NCBI GenBank assembly: GCA_029964075.1 | Contig: CM057136.1 | Span: 8,308,001-8,372,000, forward strand | Direction: 5' to 3' | Length of the DNA: 64,000 bases | From: Patiria pectinifera | Taxonomy: Eukaryota > Echinodermata > Asteroidea > Valvatida > Asterinidae | Shown: one piece after another, positions 1-11,702 of the stretch | Layout: each line of letters opens with the position of its first letter | Position numbering within the stretch: position 1 is the first letter of the stretch | Notes under the pieces: generated by a model | The model's input: the letters and a program-made list of their open reading frames with translations, nothing else | The model's database searches: none | What the model was told of the DNA's origin: nothing | Program-made: the position numbers and the translations under genes

Positions 1-80
1 CTTATCCTAAGCATTTCGGGGAACATCGGTATTGGGGAAAATAGGGTAGACCCCCTATTTTTGGAACATACTGTATACAT
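1..80. repeat. Dispersed repeat related to telomere-like loci
   Basis: The first 80 bases carry GGGGAACATCGGTATTGGGG preceded by ATCCTAAG. The same wording flanks the TTAGGG-type runs at 25537-25690 and 45452-45520. The copy is cut by the window edge and the TTAGGG run itself is not present here. Confidence 0.6.
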
Positions 81-636
81 GCCTGCGGCTCGACCGCGTT
101 GTAGCTGTGTCTTTCGCAATTCTGCTTTTGCTGCTAGTATTAAGCCGATTATCCCCAGGAATTTAGATTTAATTTAATTTAATACAATCAATCAATTAGT
201 AGTATTTTTTTGAGGGGAGGCAAATTTAACGGGGGAAAAGATTTATAGACATTTATACAAAAGTATTTCATAATACGTGTTTATCTAAAAGTTGGTTGAC
301 CGGGTTTTAGGACTTAATCCTTCTCTCAGGGTAGATAGGGTCACAATACCTATGAATTTTCAAATTTCGATTTCAATCAACACATATTTCCATAATGACA
401 AAACATAGTATAAAAAAGACAAATACATGTAATGAAATACAATTGATATAATTAAGAACCCACAGGAAAGAACTTGAATAAATTGAATGGCGATTATAGA
501 GGCATATCCCGAAGCCTAGGGCTTATATGAAGATGCCTAACCATACACAAGGAAACCCGACGCGACATACCTTACAAAATACATTGACAGACCAATAATT
601 GGACAAACGTAGATACAACACACATGAAAATAAGTA

Positions 637-770
637 TTACCCTGGATGGACATTTTGGAGACATCCCCATAGACTTGTGCTTAAAAATGTTCAAGCTGAA
701 ATATCCACTAACCCAATATTCCCTTGTCCCTTTTCCACGAATTTTGGTATGTTTACTTATTAAACCACGA
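637..770. repeat. Dispersed repeat, copy 1 of 2
   Basis: The sequence from ACCCTGGATGGACATTTTGG to TTTCCACGAATTTTGGTATG is closely matched by 58032-58168 inside a RET intron. No coding potential is seen. It lies just upstream of the foldback at 803-958, and the GGAGACAT wording occurs in both, so it may be one end of the same element. Confidence 0.75.
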
Positions 771-802
771 GCAACAAAAATAACATAATTGCAACAAGAA
801 CA

Positions 803-958
803 TTTTACCTCTAAAGGGGAGACATGTTATCGTAATTTCTTCGAACGGTGGGAGACATCGATCGTCAGGGAGACATGAAAATGTCTCCCTGACGATCGAT
901 GTCTCCCACCGTTCGAAGAAATTACCATAACACGTCTCCTTTATGGTACATTTAGAGG
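803..958. mobile_element. Long perfect-like foldback (hairpin) element
   Basis: Bases 818-876 are the reverse complement of 881-939 with two mismatches, leaving a 4-base loop (GAAA). The symmetry continues imperfectly outward, where CCTCTAAA at 808-815 pairs with 951-958. Near-perfect arms of about 59 bp imply recent origin or ongoing homogenisation. It resembles a foldback/MITE element; no transposase is present. Confidence 0.8.
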
Positions 959-1194
959 AAAAATGGTGCTTATATACATATAAGGTTTCAAAGCGGTTCA
1001 TCAATATTTCCCTGCTCATTGGGCAAATAAAACGTTCAAACACCATCTCAACTCCCTGGGGTGAATACAACTCGATGCTGCCATTTCGGCGCAGAGCAGC
1101 TAAAATCAAACACAATAACCACTCTACCCTCACAGGTACACATTTACTCCTTGGTGGAGAGAAGCAATGAGTGATAAAGAGCCTTGTCTTAGGG

Positions 1195-1300
1195 CACACG
1201 CACCATAACCCCGGGCTGGACTCGAACCCACAACCTGCAGAATTACCCGCAGACCACAAGTTCAATGCTCTAGACCACGAGGCCAAGGTACTCTAATTGA
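1195..1300 (-). repeat. tRNA-like (SINE-head) segment
   Basis: On the minus strand the stretch contains a B-box-like GGTTCGAGTCC (1218-1228) and an A-box-like TGGCCTCGTGGTCTAGAGC upstream of it. It has the layout of a tRNA-derived RNA polymerase III promoter. The acceptor arms do not pair, so it is not a functional tRNA gene. Confidence 0.55.
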
Positions 1301-1860
1301 TCGTAACATGATTTTTCACGTGTAATAAATCATCATGAGAAAAAAAAGAAATCCTTTAGCAAAAGAACCCCAAAAGAGGCAAACATTTCCTGTCAGTTAG
1401 ATGTTGTTTTGCTCAATCTTTGCTTTTGATATTTTTTGTTTTGAAATGGCACACTCTTGCCCATTTTTGTTTTGGCATTTCATCCGCTGTTGATTAATCT
1501 TAGAGTCCCCAAAAGGGATTTGCTGAGTTTCGTGTCCAGAGCCGCTGGTGTAGTGTTTTTGCCGGACGTGCACTACGTGCCATAAGTGGACATCGTATCG
1601 TCTCAGCGGGTTGATACACAATCACACAGAGCTTGACAATTTTTTAAGGATAATTCGCTAGCCCAAAGATTTGATTGCTTGGATCCCAAATGATCATGGT
1701 GTAATTAATAATTCAATATCGGGGCTTTTGATAAGTATCGTAGAAGGTGTCAGCTCGTCAATCTTTAATACAGACAGCCAATAAGACGGGTGCCTTGCAA
1801 ACGCCCACGGGGATGAACTAGAATAAATCCGCTTGATTGCTTTTTCGGTTTTCATTTCAG

Positions 1861-1977
1861 CTAGTGAAGATGTTTGCTACAATCGTGTTACTCTTTGCCC
1901 TGTGCTACTTGCCGATCCAGATCTACACCATCGTCCAAGATAGCAACCAAAATGTCCTCTTCTTCTATTACATCAAG
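1861..1977 (+). CDS. Class A neuropeptide GPCR, penultimate coding exon (TM6)
   Basis: This 117-nt, phase 0-0 exon has a clean acceptor (TTTTCATTTCAG before 1861) and donor (AAG/GTGGGT at 1977). It encodes 39 residues starting LVKMFATIVLLFALCYLP: transmembrane helix 6 with the toggle-switch proline motif written CYLP instead of the usual CWxP, followed by extracellular loop 3. It joins in frame to the TM7 exon at 2759. The wording resembles tachykinin, luqin/RYamide and NPY-type receptors, which are plasma-membrane peptide receptors coupled to G proteins. The exact ligand cannot be assigned from two exons. TM1-TM5 are not visible upstream in the window, so the gene is partial here. Confidence 0.8.
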
Positions 1978-2040
1978 GTGGGTTTTCAACATCAGTGTAA
2001 ACAGAGCGAGCGGCCGGTACCGCGCTTTGAATCCATCTCG

Positions 2041-2758
2041 TAGGAGGTTGCCACGCGATGGCCACCCTCCTTGTTTATCACACTCGAGACTTGAGAATGA
2101 CGTCTGGATACCAGGTCAACCATTAACCCCTGATCGATGGATTCTGACTGGGGATGTATCGACCGCCTCGGCTCTTTTCATGGTCGATCAACACTAATGT
2201 CTTGGTTTAAAAGGTTAACTTGTGCAAATCTGGCGAAATCGTGCAATCTAAGCGTATTGGTTTTCACTCGCGGAAAAGAACCAATACTTTTTGGTAAATT
2301 CATACCCGTACCAGCTTCAATAGCCAACAAAGTGCAATGGTTGAAGAATAACCTAATGAATCACTTCAACTGAGGCCACCTGTAAAATTACTCAACCTAA
2401 TTTCGGTCTAAAAACCATCTCAAGTCGTTTGCGAGCTGAATTTTGAGTGGAAATTCGTTGAAAGCTACTTTGCGATTTCAATCATTCATATTCAGGGGCC
2501 ACTTAGGAAAATCAGGGAGGCTTATACGCCCCATACAAATAAGATAAACGGATATCCTAACACCGTTTCGTTTAATTTTGATAGTTTGAAAACAAAACAA
2601 CCAAAATTCTCCTTCTTACTGAAATGAGACCACAAAACACTGTAAACATTCACATTTCTTCGTATCAGACAATACAGTAATCTGTTCAGCCTTTTGCCAA
2701 AACGCACCTTTGTAGTCTTTTTTTTTTATAATAAAAACATGTTATTGTTTATTCTCAG
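2041..2758 (+). other. GPCR intron between TM6 and TM7 exons
   Basis: This phase-0 intron starts with GTGGGT at 1978 and ends in TTGTTTATTCTCAG at 2758. I see no further exon and no clear repeat in it. The short open frames inside are chance. Confidence 0.75.
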
Positions 2759-3073
2759 ATTATATATCTATGTGCCCTGCTAGCTGCCATGAGCAATTGC
2801 GTCTACAACCCTTTCATCTACTGCTGGATGAACATCAAGTTCCGGAACGGCTTTCGGTCCGTGTTCCGTTTCCTGCCTTGCGTTACGTACCAGGGGGACT
2901 GGAACGGGTTTAAGGGTCTTCGGCGGGCCAACACGGGCCAGACCCAGATGGAGACATTGTCCACGGGGTCCAGGATGGACCGGGGTCGCTGGTGGACCCA
3001 CGACCAGGCTAAGCCCAACAAGAACGGCAGGGCCTCCAACTCGGACGGCGAGACGCGGACGTCTTTCATGTGA
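2759..3073 (+). CDS. Class A neuropeptide GPCR, last coding exon (TM7 and C-tail)
   Basis: The terminal exon has 104 codons plus TGA at 3071-3073. It opens with IIYLCALLAAMSNCVYNPFI, which is TM7, and completes the NPxxY motif as NPFIY at about residues 16-20 of the exon. YCWMNIKFRNGFRSVF follows as the helix-8 segment, and FLPC offers a likely palmitoylation cysteine. The remaining tail of about 60 residues is rich in R, K, G, S and T and ends TSFM. The YNPFIYCWMN..FRNGF wording is typical of tachykinin/luqin/RYamide-like receptors; I infer that family at moderate confidence only. The acceptor polypyrimidine tract (2740-2758) fixes the start. A 122-bp tandem repeat begins 20 bases after the stop. 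Confidence 0.85.
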   Translation: MIYLCALLAAMSNCVYNPFIYCWMNIKFRNGFRSVFRFLPCVTYQGDWNGFKGLRRANTGQTQMETLSTGSRMDRGRWWTHDQAKPNKNGRASNSDGETRTSFM

Positions 3074-3093
3074 TGAGTGCCGGTAGTATGGAA

Positions 3094-3455
3094 GTGATGA
3101 GAACGAGGTTGCTCCCACTTTTCACACACTCGTCCAGTAAATGGAGGTCATTATGTCACGTGCCTGCGAACTTGGTTCTCATTGGCACGACCATGGCTGG
3201 TTCCCGGCCATGTCAGTGATGAGAACCAGATTGCTCCCACTTTTCTCTAATTTGACCAATGAATGGAGGTCCTTATGTCACGTGCCTGCGAACTTGGTTC
3301 TTATTAGCTAGGTCATGGTTGTTCCCGGCCATGTCAGTTGATAAGACTGAGATTGCCCCATTTTCACACACTCGACCAATGAATTGAAGTCATTATGTTA
3401 CGTGCCTGCGAACTTGGTTTTCATTGGTTAGGACATGGCTGCTTCCCCGCTTGCT
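3094..3455. repeat. Three-copy ~122-bp tandem repeat in GPCR 3' UTR
   Basis: Units begin at 3094, 3216 and 3337 with GTGATGAGAA..GAGGTTGCTCCCA-type wording. Each contains TTATGTCACGTGCCTGCGAA and a GGCCATG/GGACATG segment. The repeat lies directly downstream of the GPCR stop, so it would be transcribed if the signal at 3542 is used. The copies differ by scattered substitutions. Confidence 0.85.
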
Positions 3456-3541
3456 GCCAAGATTTTCTTTCCCGATTTCAGTCACTTTAAATGTTGACTC
3501 CTATACGAGAATACTACTCGTTGGCGGCATAGACCAATCTG

Positions 3542-3547
3542 AATAAA
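3542..3547 (+). terminator. Candidate poly(A) signal of the GPCR
   Basis: This is the first AATAAA after the stop codon on the sense strand, about 470 nt downstream and after the tandem repeat. It is a candidate only; no cDNA evidence is available. Confidence 0.4.
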
Positions 3548-3649
3548 GACACTTCCTGTCTGTCGATCCAGCACGCTCATTGGCCAATTAGATGACAACT
3601 TTGGACCCACTGACCACGGAAGCTTGGTCAAATGTTGTAACAAGCACTT

Positions 3650-3895
3650 TTAGAAATGTTGTTACAGTTGGTAATTTAGTAATAAACGGATCACGTATCA
3701 CCAACCGATGATGTAACAACAACTGACCAATACTGTATCACTAACCGATAATGTAATACAAAACTGATCAATAGTAGTGTAGCAAAATGTACTACCCTAT
3801 CAGTCAACAAACTTTGTTACAACTGGTAATGTAGTAACCAACGGATAACGTATCATCACCGACCGATAATGTAACAACCATTCACAAACACTGCA
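3650..3895. repeat. Diverged direct repeat
   Basis: Segments near 3657-3725 and 3840-3890 share AACGGAT(C/A)ACGTATCA and ACCGAT(G/A)ATGTAACAAC wording about 180 bp apart. A weaker copy lies between them (3740-3790). It looks like an old tandem array. Confidence 0.5.
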
Positions 3896-3899
3896 TTTA

Positions 3900-6800
3900 A
3901 TGTACACAAACCAAAGATGGGTTGGGCACTCGGGCTAATGACCAAATCTGGTGGGTCCATTACTCTGCGGTTGAATGCTCCCTTGAACAGTTATGTTTGG
4001 CTAAAGATTAACATGATTTCCGAACGTTATCCCATTTCATCAAATCATATGGATCCGCACAATGGATATTGTAAAACAAGCAACATTTTTCTTAGCACCG
4101 ATGTTCCAATTCGGCGCGGATGTTTAATGTATAACAAGTTCTTAAACGGTTGGTTTGCTTGATTAAAAGTGCCTATACCGTTGACATGAAGACAATCGAA
4201 CTTTTTGGCAAATTAGGGTGTTAATGTAATTGATCGGCAAATATCAAATAAATTATTGATCAATCACAGAGAGTGTGCGAAATGGTTTTGAATAAGTTAA
4301 TTAATGCAGATGGGTTCTAAATAAATATAATGGCAACATCATAGTAGTGGGGAAATAATCTTAATAAATTAAAACCAAGTAATCCGAACAAATGCAGAAG
4401 ATATTAAAATACTATTTGTAAGCTTACCAAATGTTAAAATTGATTTTTGAAGTCTGAACTTCACAATAATGTAATTAATATATATACATATTTCAAGCAC
4501 ACTTCCAGACTATGTAAACTCCCCAGCAACCCTCATGCACAACGCAAAAAGAAGCAACCGAACCATATATAAAGTAGAATTAAATATAAGTAAAATAATA
4601 CTGAAAATGCGGTAAATATTACTATTTGTTATTACAGATGATTTTATCAAAATTGAAAGTCTATATCAATAAAATATAGTAATGCGCATTGAGCCTGATT
4701 TAATAATGCTGCTGTCAACACACGTTTATCTGCATGTAATATTTTATATTAATACTATGATATTATTAATATTAATATGTAAGTGTAATTTAGATGAAAA
4801 GTATTCACAAATAAGCGGCTTTCTGTGCCTGCAGAGTTATTTTATTGTTTAAATTGTGCACTGTAGAGAACTCAGGATTTTACAACACTGTATATCAACG
4901 AGAATATATAATATCATAAAACATAAAATGTAATGAATGTATATTGAGGAAACTAAATGAATATTCTTTTGAAGGCATTCTACAACGATGTAAACATAGT
5001 TGCCTTTTTCTAAACCAGAGGAGAATCATTATTGCACGTTGTATCCTTTACAAATTGAAACACTCCTTAAATCAAAATGTCGTTTTTATGGTATTATATT
5101 AAGGACCAAATATTGGCATTTTAAAGGCACTGTGTATGGTGATAGTTTGGAACGGGCATTATCTTGCAAGGTGGATGCTGAAAATGACGCCAAATCTTGA
5201 TCAGCTTAAGCGCTAAGAAAGAACACTTGCTAAAAAAAAACCACTCTGACCACGGTTCCATGGTTCAACACATTTATTGAAATCGCGTATACTGATGTGA
5301 AGCAGTGTAATAACAGAATTAATAAAAACGTAGTGATGGTGACTGACTCACTAGAAGTTATTGACAAATTAAGAACAAAGTATAATCATAACATCTTTGA
5401 ATATGTTATGTCAAATGAGATAATAATGGAGGGAAAATGCATGTTCTTCCAAGGCGGAACATTTTATCTTTTCATCATAAAGCCCCACATCTGTGTCACG
5501 TCTTGACCATATATTCACACAGATACTCTATCAGATACCCACTGTGATAAGCATAGGTCGTAATATGCGAATGTGATGCGAAAGATGCGTCAGCATGCGA
5601 GCGCGTGTGGGGGAGGATGAGGCTTCTGAAAGTGATGACAGAGCCAGAAAGCGAGGATCATGTGTACGGATTTGGAGAGAAAGATGAGTGGGAAGAAAGG
5701 ATTAGAATGACGTAATGAGAGCCGGGAATGCCGAGTAGGGAAGGAAAGGTAAGTTGATGAGAAAATAGGAGAGCAGATGAAAAAGAAACAAATGACCTTT
5801 GCCCAAAATAGGTCGGTGAGCGTGGTTGAACTTGATTACTCACTCCATGTTTTTCAACAAATTCGTTTGTTTCCTGATCCTTACAAATTAACGATTTGTA
5901 TTTTTTTAGCTGCGGGATAGCAGCTCAGCAAATCATCATGTCTCTCCGTTGGTTAGTTAGTTAGTAACAAACGTTGACATTGTCTATTACTCCTACATAA
6001 TATTTTGACCAATTTCAACTTAACTATGTCAAAAGTATGAGTAGCCCAGCCCCAACATGTCCCACCACCAAACTGGGATTAAAGGTCATCATTGGGTACT
6101 GGAGTCAAACACCTGTTTTTGTTTTACTCAAAACACTACTCCTTCCAGGCTTCCGGGCACGGTCATGTGACTTATGCATGAACACGAATTCGTTGACCCT
6201 CAGCTTCCGAGATATATCCTATCGAGCTTGTTTTAGACGAGAACATCTTGCCGTCTTAGGCGTCTGAAACCCCCTTTAATCATGTGGGCTCTTTTTGACC
6301 ATTGATTTTGCGCATTTAACGCAACTATCGTCCCGAAAATTAATTCGAAATACCCAATTAATAACTATAACCCTACATCTCGATCAAGTTCTCATTTAAA
6401 ATTGAAAAATTAAACTTTTCCATTGCTGGAAAAAATAGAGGGAAAAAAATCATTAACAATGGTATTTATTTCGGGGTTTAAACTGGACAATTTTACGGGG
6501 AAAGCAACTTTAAGTTGGTGAGGCTTGAGAAAATGTAGGAGAAAATAGAAGCAGAGAAAGTGGAATGACTGGAAATTAAGGTATAGACGAAATGAAATTG
6601 AAAAGTGATGTGTTATAGACCCAGAAATGGGTAAGTGTGGAGTGATGGTGTATGACAATAATGCTAAGACAGTGTCAGACTTTAGAGTTAGACAATTATT
6701 CACAAATCCAGATTTTGCACTGAAAGCGTATTAAAGGAAACATGCAGTGGAAACTCAGCTCATCTTGTTTGAATGCACATAACTATGTGATGCAACAGTA

Positions 6801-8010
6801 CATACGAGATCTTAATACTTGTTTTTATTGGAAGTGACAAGAAATTGCTATTTTTTTCAAATATTAGCAAATTCTTTCATTAATACATTAATAAGAGGGC
6901 GCTTTTTTGCTTTTGTCACTTAAGGTACTCCTTGTCAAAAGTGCATATGAACAGTACACAAATTAGACAAGTCTTTTTAAAAATTAGCCACAAAAAGTTT
7001 TAAAGAAATAATGGCCACTACTATTGTCCAAACAAGCTGTTTAACATGAAAAAAAAAACAAGTAACACTCCAAGTTATTCCAAGAAAATGAAAAAAAAAA
7101 TGATATATATTTGTACACAAAGTTATAGAGACACTACTGTTCTGCCTTGAATGACATCACGCTTTGGTCATGAATATGGAAATTTTCATTTGCATAAAAA
7201 CTAACATGTTGAAATTTCTCCCTTTCACTACTACAAAGGAGGTTGGGAGTCATAGTAATATGGCAAGAAATTAGCTGTTTCAGATGTATTTAGGCCATAA
7301 CAACCCTATTGCATGTTTCCTTTAAGCAAGTGATAACTTCAGATGTTTGTACGAACATCTTAGAAGTCCCCTAAATTTGATTAATGTCTGTTGTAGATGT
7401 ACAATGCACACTGGCAATATCTAACTGCAGTCTGCCTTGGGTTAAAGTATTTTATGGATGTTAAGTTTATGTCTTTCTTTTAATTCGCTGTGTGCTATCT
7501 CTTGTGAACGATCGAAACAAGGTTCTTGGTATTAGGTTCATTAGGGCAAATAAGAAGCAACTTATAGGTAATTCACCTTATAGATGCGATTTTCATTAGG
7601 TAATTTTTAATGAAGTTTGTTTGAAATGAAAATTTTCAAAATGTGAAAAACGAATGCGACATTGTTTTTGATTTTTTCAAAGTAATCAGAACAAAACTTT
7701 TAAATTAATGCGGGTGGTGATAAAATGCACCGATTTTAAGTTTACTTTAAAATCATATATTATAAGCTCTACGTAGAGCAATATTAAGGTACATTACAAT
7801 CATTATTGTTTCATTATTATTTTTGTCTGAAGATACGGTAAGATATAGTAGTGAATCTATTTAGCCATAGGCCTACTTGGTTTAGCCAACGCTTTAGATC
7901 CAAGTGGACACAATATTCAAGATATTCTAAATCTGACCCCTTTTCCCCGTACCATGGGGAAGTCCGTATATATACATTTGTTTGTCTTTGAAAACAAATT
8001 GTACTATGAC
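3900..8010. other. Intergenic, AT-rich; no feature supported
   Basis: I read both strands for exon-like conserved protein wording, tRNA boxes and inverted repeats and found none that I can support. Short open frames at 3917-4162, 5000-5506, 5658-5843, 6037-6267 and 6410-6703 have no recognisable domains and look like chance. Confidence 0.5.
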
Positions 8011-8877
8011 GTCATAAGTGAGGGATACAATGACGTCATCACTGTAGCTGTCTCTTTGGTGTGTTCGATTAGCTCACCCGGGTCGACTCAGTTTAGTACC
8101 GTGCCGTTCGATTAGCTCTGACGGTCCCGCTCAGGGCTCAACCGGGTCAGCCACCACATAGACCCTGCTCGTGGAGCAGAGTCAGTGGTGGATATACGCC
8201 ACACGCATGCGCTGTTCATTCCAAGAAACGGACAAATATGGCAGCCGGACAGCGGAAAAGATCAAGTGGACTGGTAAGTCTCAGTCCGAAAAGGCGTTTT
8301 GTCAATGGCTATACGGCCGTGGCTATGGACGTGGCTACGGACGTCACGTGAGGATCACGATGGCCCGCGTTTCAGCGATTGGCTAACCCGTGGCTAGCCC
8401 GTTTGCCGTTACCCAAGTCGACCCGGATGAACTTATCGAACACAACGTAAGTGCGACCAGGAAAACGCTTGACTTTCATTAAGATAAACAGCATTTCGTC
8501 GTCTTTTATTGGGGGGTAGTTTGTTAAATATATCTTATTACTGAGATAACTGTTGAAACTGAGGTAACTGTTGAAAAAAAGGTTCAATCCTTTACTTTAA
8601 CCACGAGTAACTTGTAAAATAATGCCCAATAAATTCGTTATTTCTTTACACTTTTGTTGGTGTGTACTTGTATGTGTTACCCCTGCATCATTAAAACAAT
8701 TACAACGATGAGCACATGTTGCATAAAGCCATGCTTTTTATATTAATATCCTCATTGAAAAGCAACCACATAAAACAACAAACGAACACGCCGATAACAT
8801 TTTTTTTTTTCATCACTGCCCTTTCAGCGAGAAAACCTTTCACGAAGAGATAACTTGGGTCGGGAATTAAAAAAATG

Positions 8878-9200
8878 CATTTATGAATAAGACAATTTAC
8901 CCATTCCTATTGGTCAAGAGCCTGTCACGTGGCCTGTTTTAAGCGGTTGATAAAGACCGACTGGATGGTCTTAAACACATTTCCAGAGCCACGTGAAATT
9001 TTGACTCTTAAGTCCTAAATTCACACTACACCGGCACAGCTGCGTTCTGCGCCACTCACGCAGTACGCGCGACGCGCGCACCAATCTCCATATAAATGGT
9101 TGTTTACAACTTCTCGCGAGAGGGCCGTTCCATAGCATAGCTAGAGGGGTGTTTCGAAAAACATGAAGTAAAACTGTTTAACAAAATTGTTGGAAATGTA
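8878..9200. repeat. Dispersed repeat, copy 1 (inverted relative to 55985-56460)
   Basis: The text from TTATGAATAAGACAATTTAC through CCTATTGGTCAAGAGCCTGT to AAACATGAAGTAAAACTG matches the reverse complement of 55985-56460 along its length. The second copy has about 85 extra bases. A fragment (CCAATTCCTATTGGTCAAGG) also occurs at 28430-28450. Confidence 0.75.
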
Positions 9201-10100
9201 TAATAAGTCTTGATTTTTTAATGGAAAAATGAATGGGATGCTGATATATGACTGTGTCTTTCGGACTCCAACCGGTTTTTAAAACGGGCCTAGCACACAT
9301 TTATTTCCTTATGTCGGATAGTACAGCCATTATCTGAGGTTCAAATGGTTCACCCCAAAAAAGATTAAATTCTTTTTAAATATATTTTGCTTGCTTACAG
9401 GATGTAGACGCTTTTTACTCTTCCCCTCTCGACATCGAAAGAGACTATGACGGATTAATATTTAAGATCAAAATAATGGTTGAAAGAGTACAAATGTAGA
9501 TGTCTGAAAGACTTAAATGGCTACACGTGCGTTTTCTTTTGTGAAGTGATTTTTTAAGAGGGCACTTTGCCAAAGCAAAACAATTAAAAGAGTAATTACG
9601 TGGGTTTAGAGTGGCGCGTTTCTGGTTATTTGATTCCGCTTACACGTATCACTTTCCTCGCATTTCCGAAGCACTTAACGGTGTATCCGGATTGATTTCA
9701 AGAAATGCATGCTAAATTTGTTAATGCTTTTTCGAGTATCTCAGTCTGCAAAAACATTTTCAATCTGCCCTTAATTTTGGGCAAATAATAAAGAAAAGGT
9801 TCATGTATGAGAAACCCAATGAAGGAATGGAATATAAGTATTGTCAGGCTGTAAAGCAAGAAGCTAACGAATTTATTGCATGCAATATACTTCAAATTAC
9901 CAAGTTTTTCTGGCATCATATAGAAAATCATAAACACAGAAACACAAAAGCAACGCTTCAACCCTTCCAGAGCCGTAATATTGTTCATCTTGCAGCCGGG
10001 GCTCAGATTCCGTGCCCGCTTGAACTTAAACAAAATGAGATGTCCGACAGTTTTGAAATATAGTGTTGTTGAAGAAACATTTTTGTTTAATAGTAGGCCT
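9200..10100. other. Intergenic; no feature supported
   Basis: The 144-residue minus-strand open frame at 9698-10132 has no recognisable motif and overlaps the start of the TIR element at 10106. I do not call it a gene. Confidence 0.5.
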
Positions 10101-10105
10101 ACACA

Positions 10106-10565
10106 CAGAGTGTGTCCAGAAAAGTGCAACATTCAGAAAACAAATAATTAAAACTGTTTAATATTTTTTCTTCAATAAAATTATATATTACATTAAAGCT
10201 TGACTATTTCTCAATCCACTCCTTTTTACTCCATTCCATTTGGGCCCTAGATCCAGAAATACAATCAATTAAGTAAAAGGGTGTAAACTTGAATCGGGAC
10301 ACTCTCACCTGTGATGTCACCAACTCCATCAATGCTTACACCAGATTTAGCGTGTCCATGTGAGAGTGCCTCTAGTCAAATTCACACCATAAACTTAATT
10401 TCTGGATCTAGGGACCCAAATGGAATGGGGTAAAAAGGGGTGGATTGAGAAATAGTCAGGCTGTAATGTTATATAGCCTACATGTATAATTTCATTGAAG
10501 AAAAACACACTAAACAGTTTTAATTGTTTGTTTTCTGAATGTTGGACTTTTTTGGACACACTCTG
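10106..10565. mobile_element. TIR element (CAGAGTGTGTCC ends), almost fully palindromic
   Basis: CAGAGTGTGTCCAGAAAAGT at the left end is mirrored by TTTTTGGACACACTCTG at the right. The arms stay complementary for about 200 bp each, for example TTTGGGCCCTAGATCCAGAAA against TTTCTGGATCTAGGGACCC. No transposase is encoded, so this is a non-autonomous MITE-like element. Confidence 0.8.
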
Positions 10566-10852
10566 TATAGGCCAAGTCATAGCTCAATCTATACAAGCGT
10601 TTTAGAATTATGATGATTCCACACTTCCGTCGGTGAACGATATTGCTACCTTTCGCGCGCCTACTTGATGCAGTTTTTATACAGTAAAACGATTGTGTCA
10701 AAAACGTCCGCAAGACACCAGGTTGCAAACTCATAAAACCTCGCAAAGAAAACAAAATATAATAGCAATGAAACTGGAAAATGTAAGGCGAGACGGAAGT
10801 CGCCTCAGGCCTCTTTTGATTTCAGGGGTTAAGCTTCCATTCTTAAAATGTA

Positions 10853-11702
10853 CAGGGTGTCCCAATAACCATTGTGCATGAAGAAATCGTTGATTTTCTC
10901 AAAGGTTGGTCAGACTAGCTAGTCAAAGTTTATAGCGTTTTCAAGCCTATGGTCTTGTTTATGATTGGTGAAAAAAATCAAGAAAGTCCAACCATGCAAA
11001 CCAGACATATCATTGGTTTGGTAAGGCTATGTATTTTTCGACCTGCACAGTGTAATTTCCTCAATTAGTATTTGCTTGTACATGTATTTAAACCAATTAT
11101 TAGCTTAAATATGTTTTACACAGTGCTTGAAATATTACATGGCCTTTATGTAAAAAGATTTTTTTTTTGTAAATAAAAGAAGAAACAATATAGCTAGAGG
11201 GTGCGCATTTGATTGTTTATCGAGGAAGAGTATTCAAAAGCACGTGGTAACTGCTCTATTTGCAAATTACTCGAGCGTCAATGTTGTATAGACCCTTTTG
11301 CCATTCTTTGTTATTCTTGCTTAACTACAGGATTCTATAAGATTTGAGGCTTTGCATGATGGAGTAACGGTATCGTTTTGGTTTGCGGTAACACCATGTG
11401 GTAATTACTACTGCTTAGAAGATATTGAAATCTGAAGAGAACTTGTCCTGCTTATTATCAACTTTCGCCAAGTAGTTTTAGTTCTGTTAAGAACAGGATT
11501 CTAATTGTGCAGGAGGAAAATAACATAGCCTTACAAAATTAACGATATCTGTGGTTTGCATTGATGGATTTTTTTTGATATTTTCACCAATTATAAACAA
11601 GACCATAGGCTTTAAAATAATACCAAATTTGACTATCTAGTCTGACCACCTTTTGAGAAAATCAGCGATTTCTTCATGCTCAATGTTTATTGGGACACCC
11701 TG
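10853..11702. mobile_element. TIR element with CAGGGTGTCCCAATAA ends
   Basis: The left CAGGGTGTCCCAATAACCAT is matched by ATGTTTATTGGGACACCCTG at the right. The arms of about 150 bp include GCCTATGGTCTTGTTTATGA on the left and TATAAACAAGACCATAGGC on the right. A 500-bp core has no coding capacity. It is probably non-autonomous, Tc1/mariner-like by its ends; family assignment is inference. Confidence 0.75.

Larger units (their letters stand above)
81..1860. other. Intron or upstream sequence of the GPCR; no exon recognised
   Basis: This stretch precedes the TM6 exon on the same strand, so it is probably intron. I looked for TM1-TM5-like hydrophobic exons and saw none. It contains a dispersed repeat (637-770), a long foldback (803-958) and a minus-strand tRNA-like segment (about 1195-1300). 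The 177-residue minus-strand open frame across 753-1286 runs through the foldback and the tRNA-like segment and is not a credible gene. Confidence 0.6.

Noticed and set aside
753-1286. 177-residue minus-strand open frame
   Set aside because: It runs through a foldback element and a tRNA-like segment, has no domain, and lies opposite the GPCR intron.
9698-10132. 144-residue minus-strand open frame
   Set aside because: No recognisable motif, no splice context, and it ends inside a TIR element.
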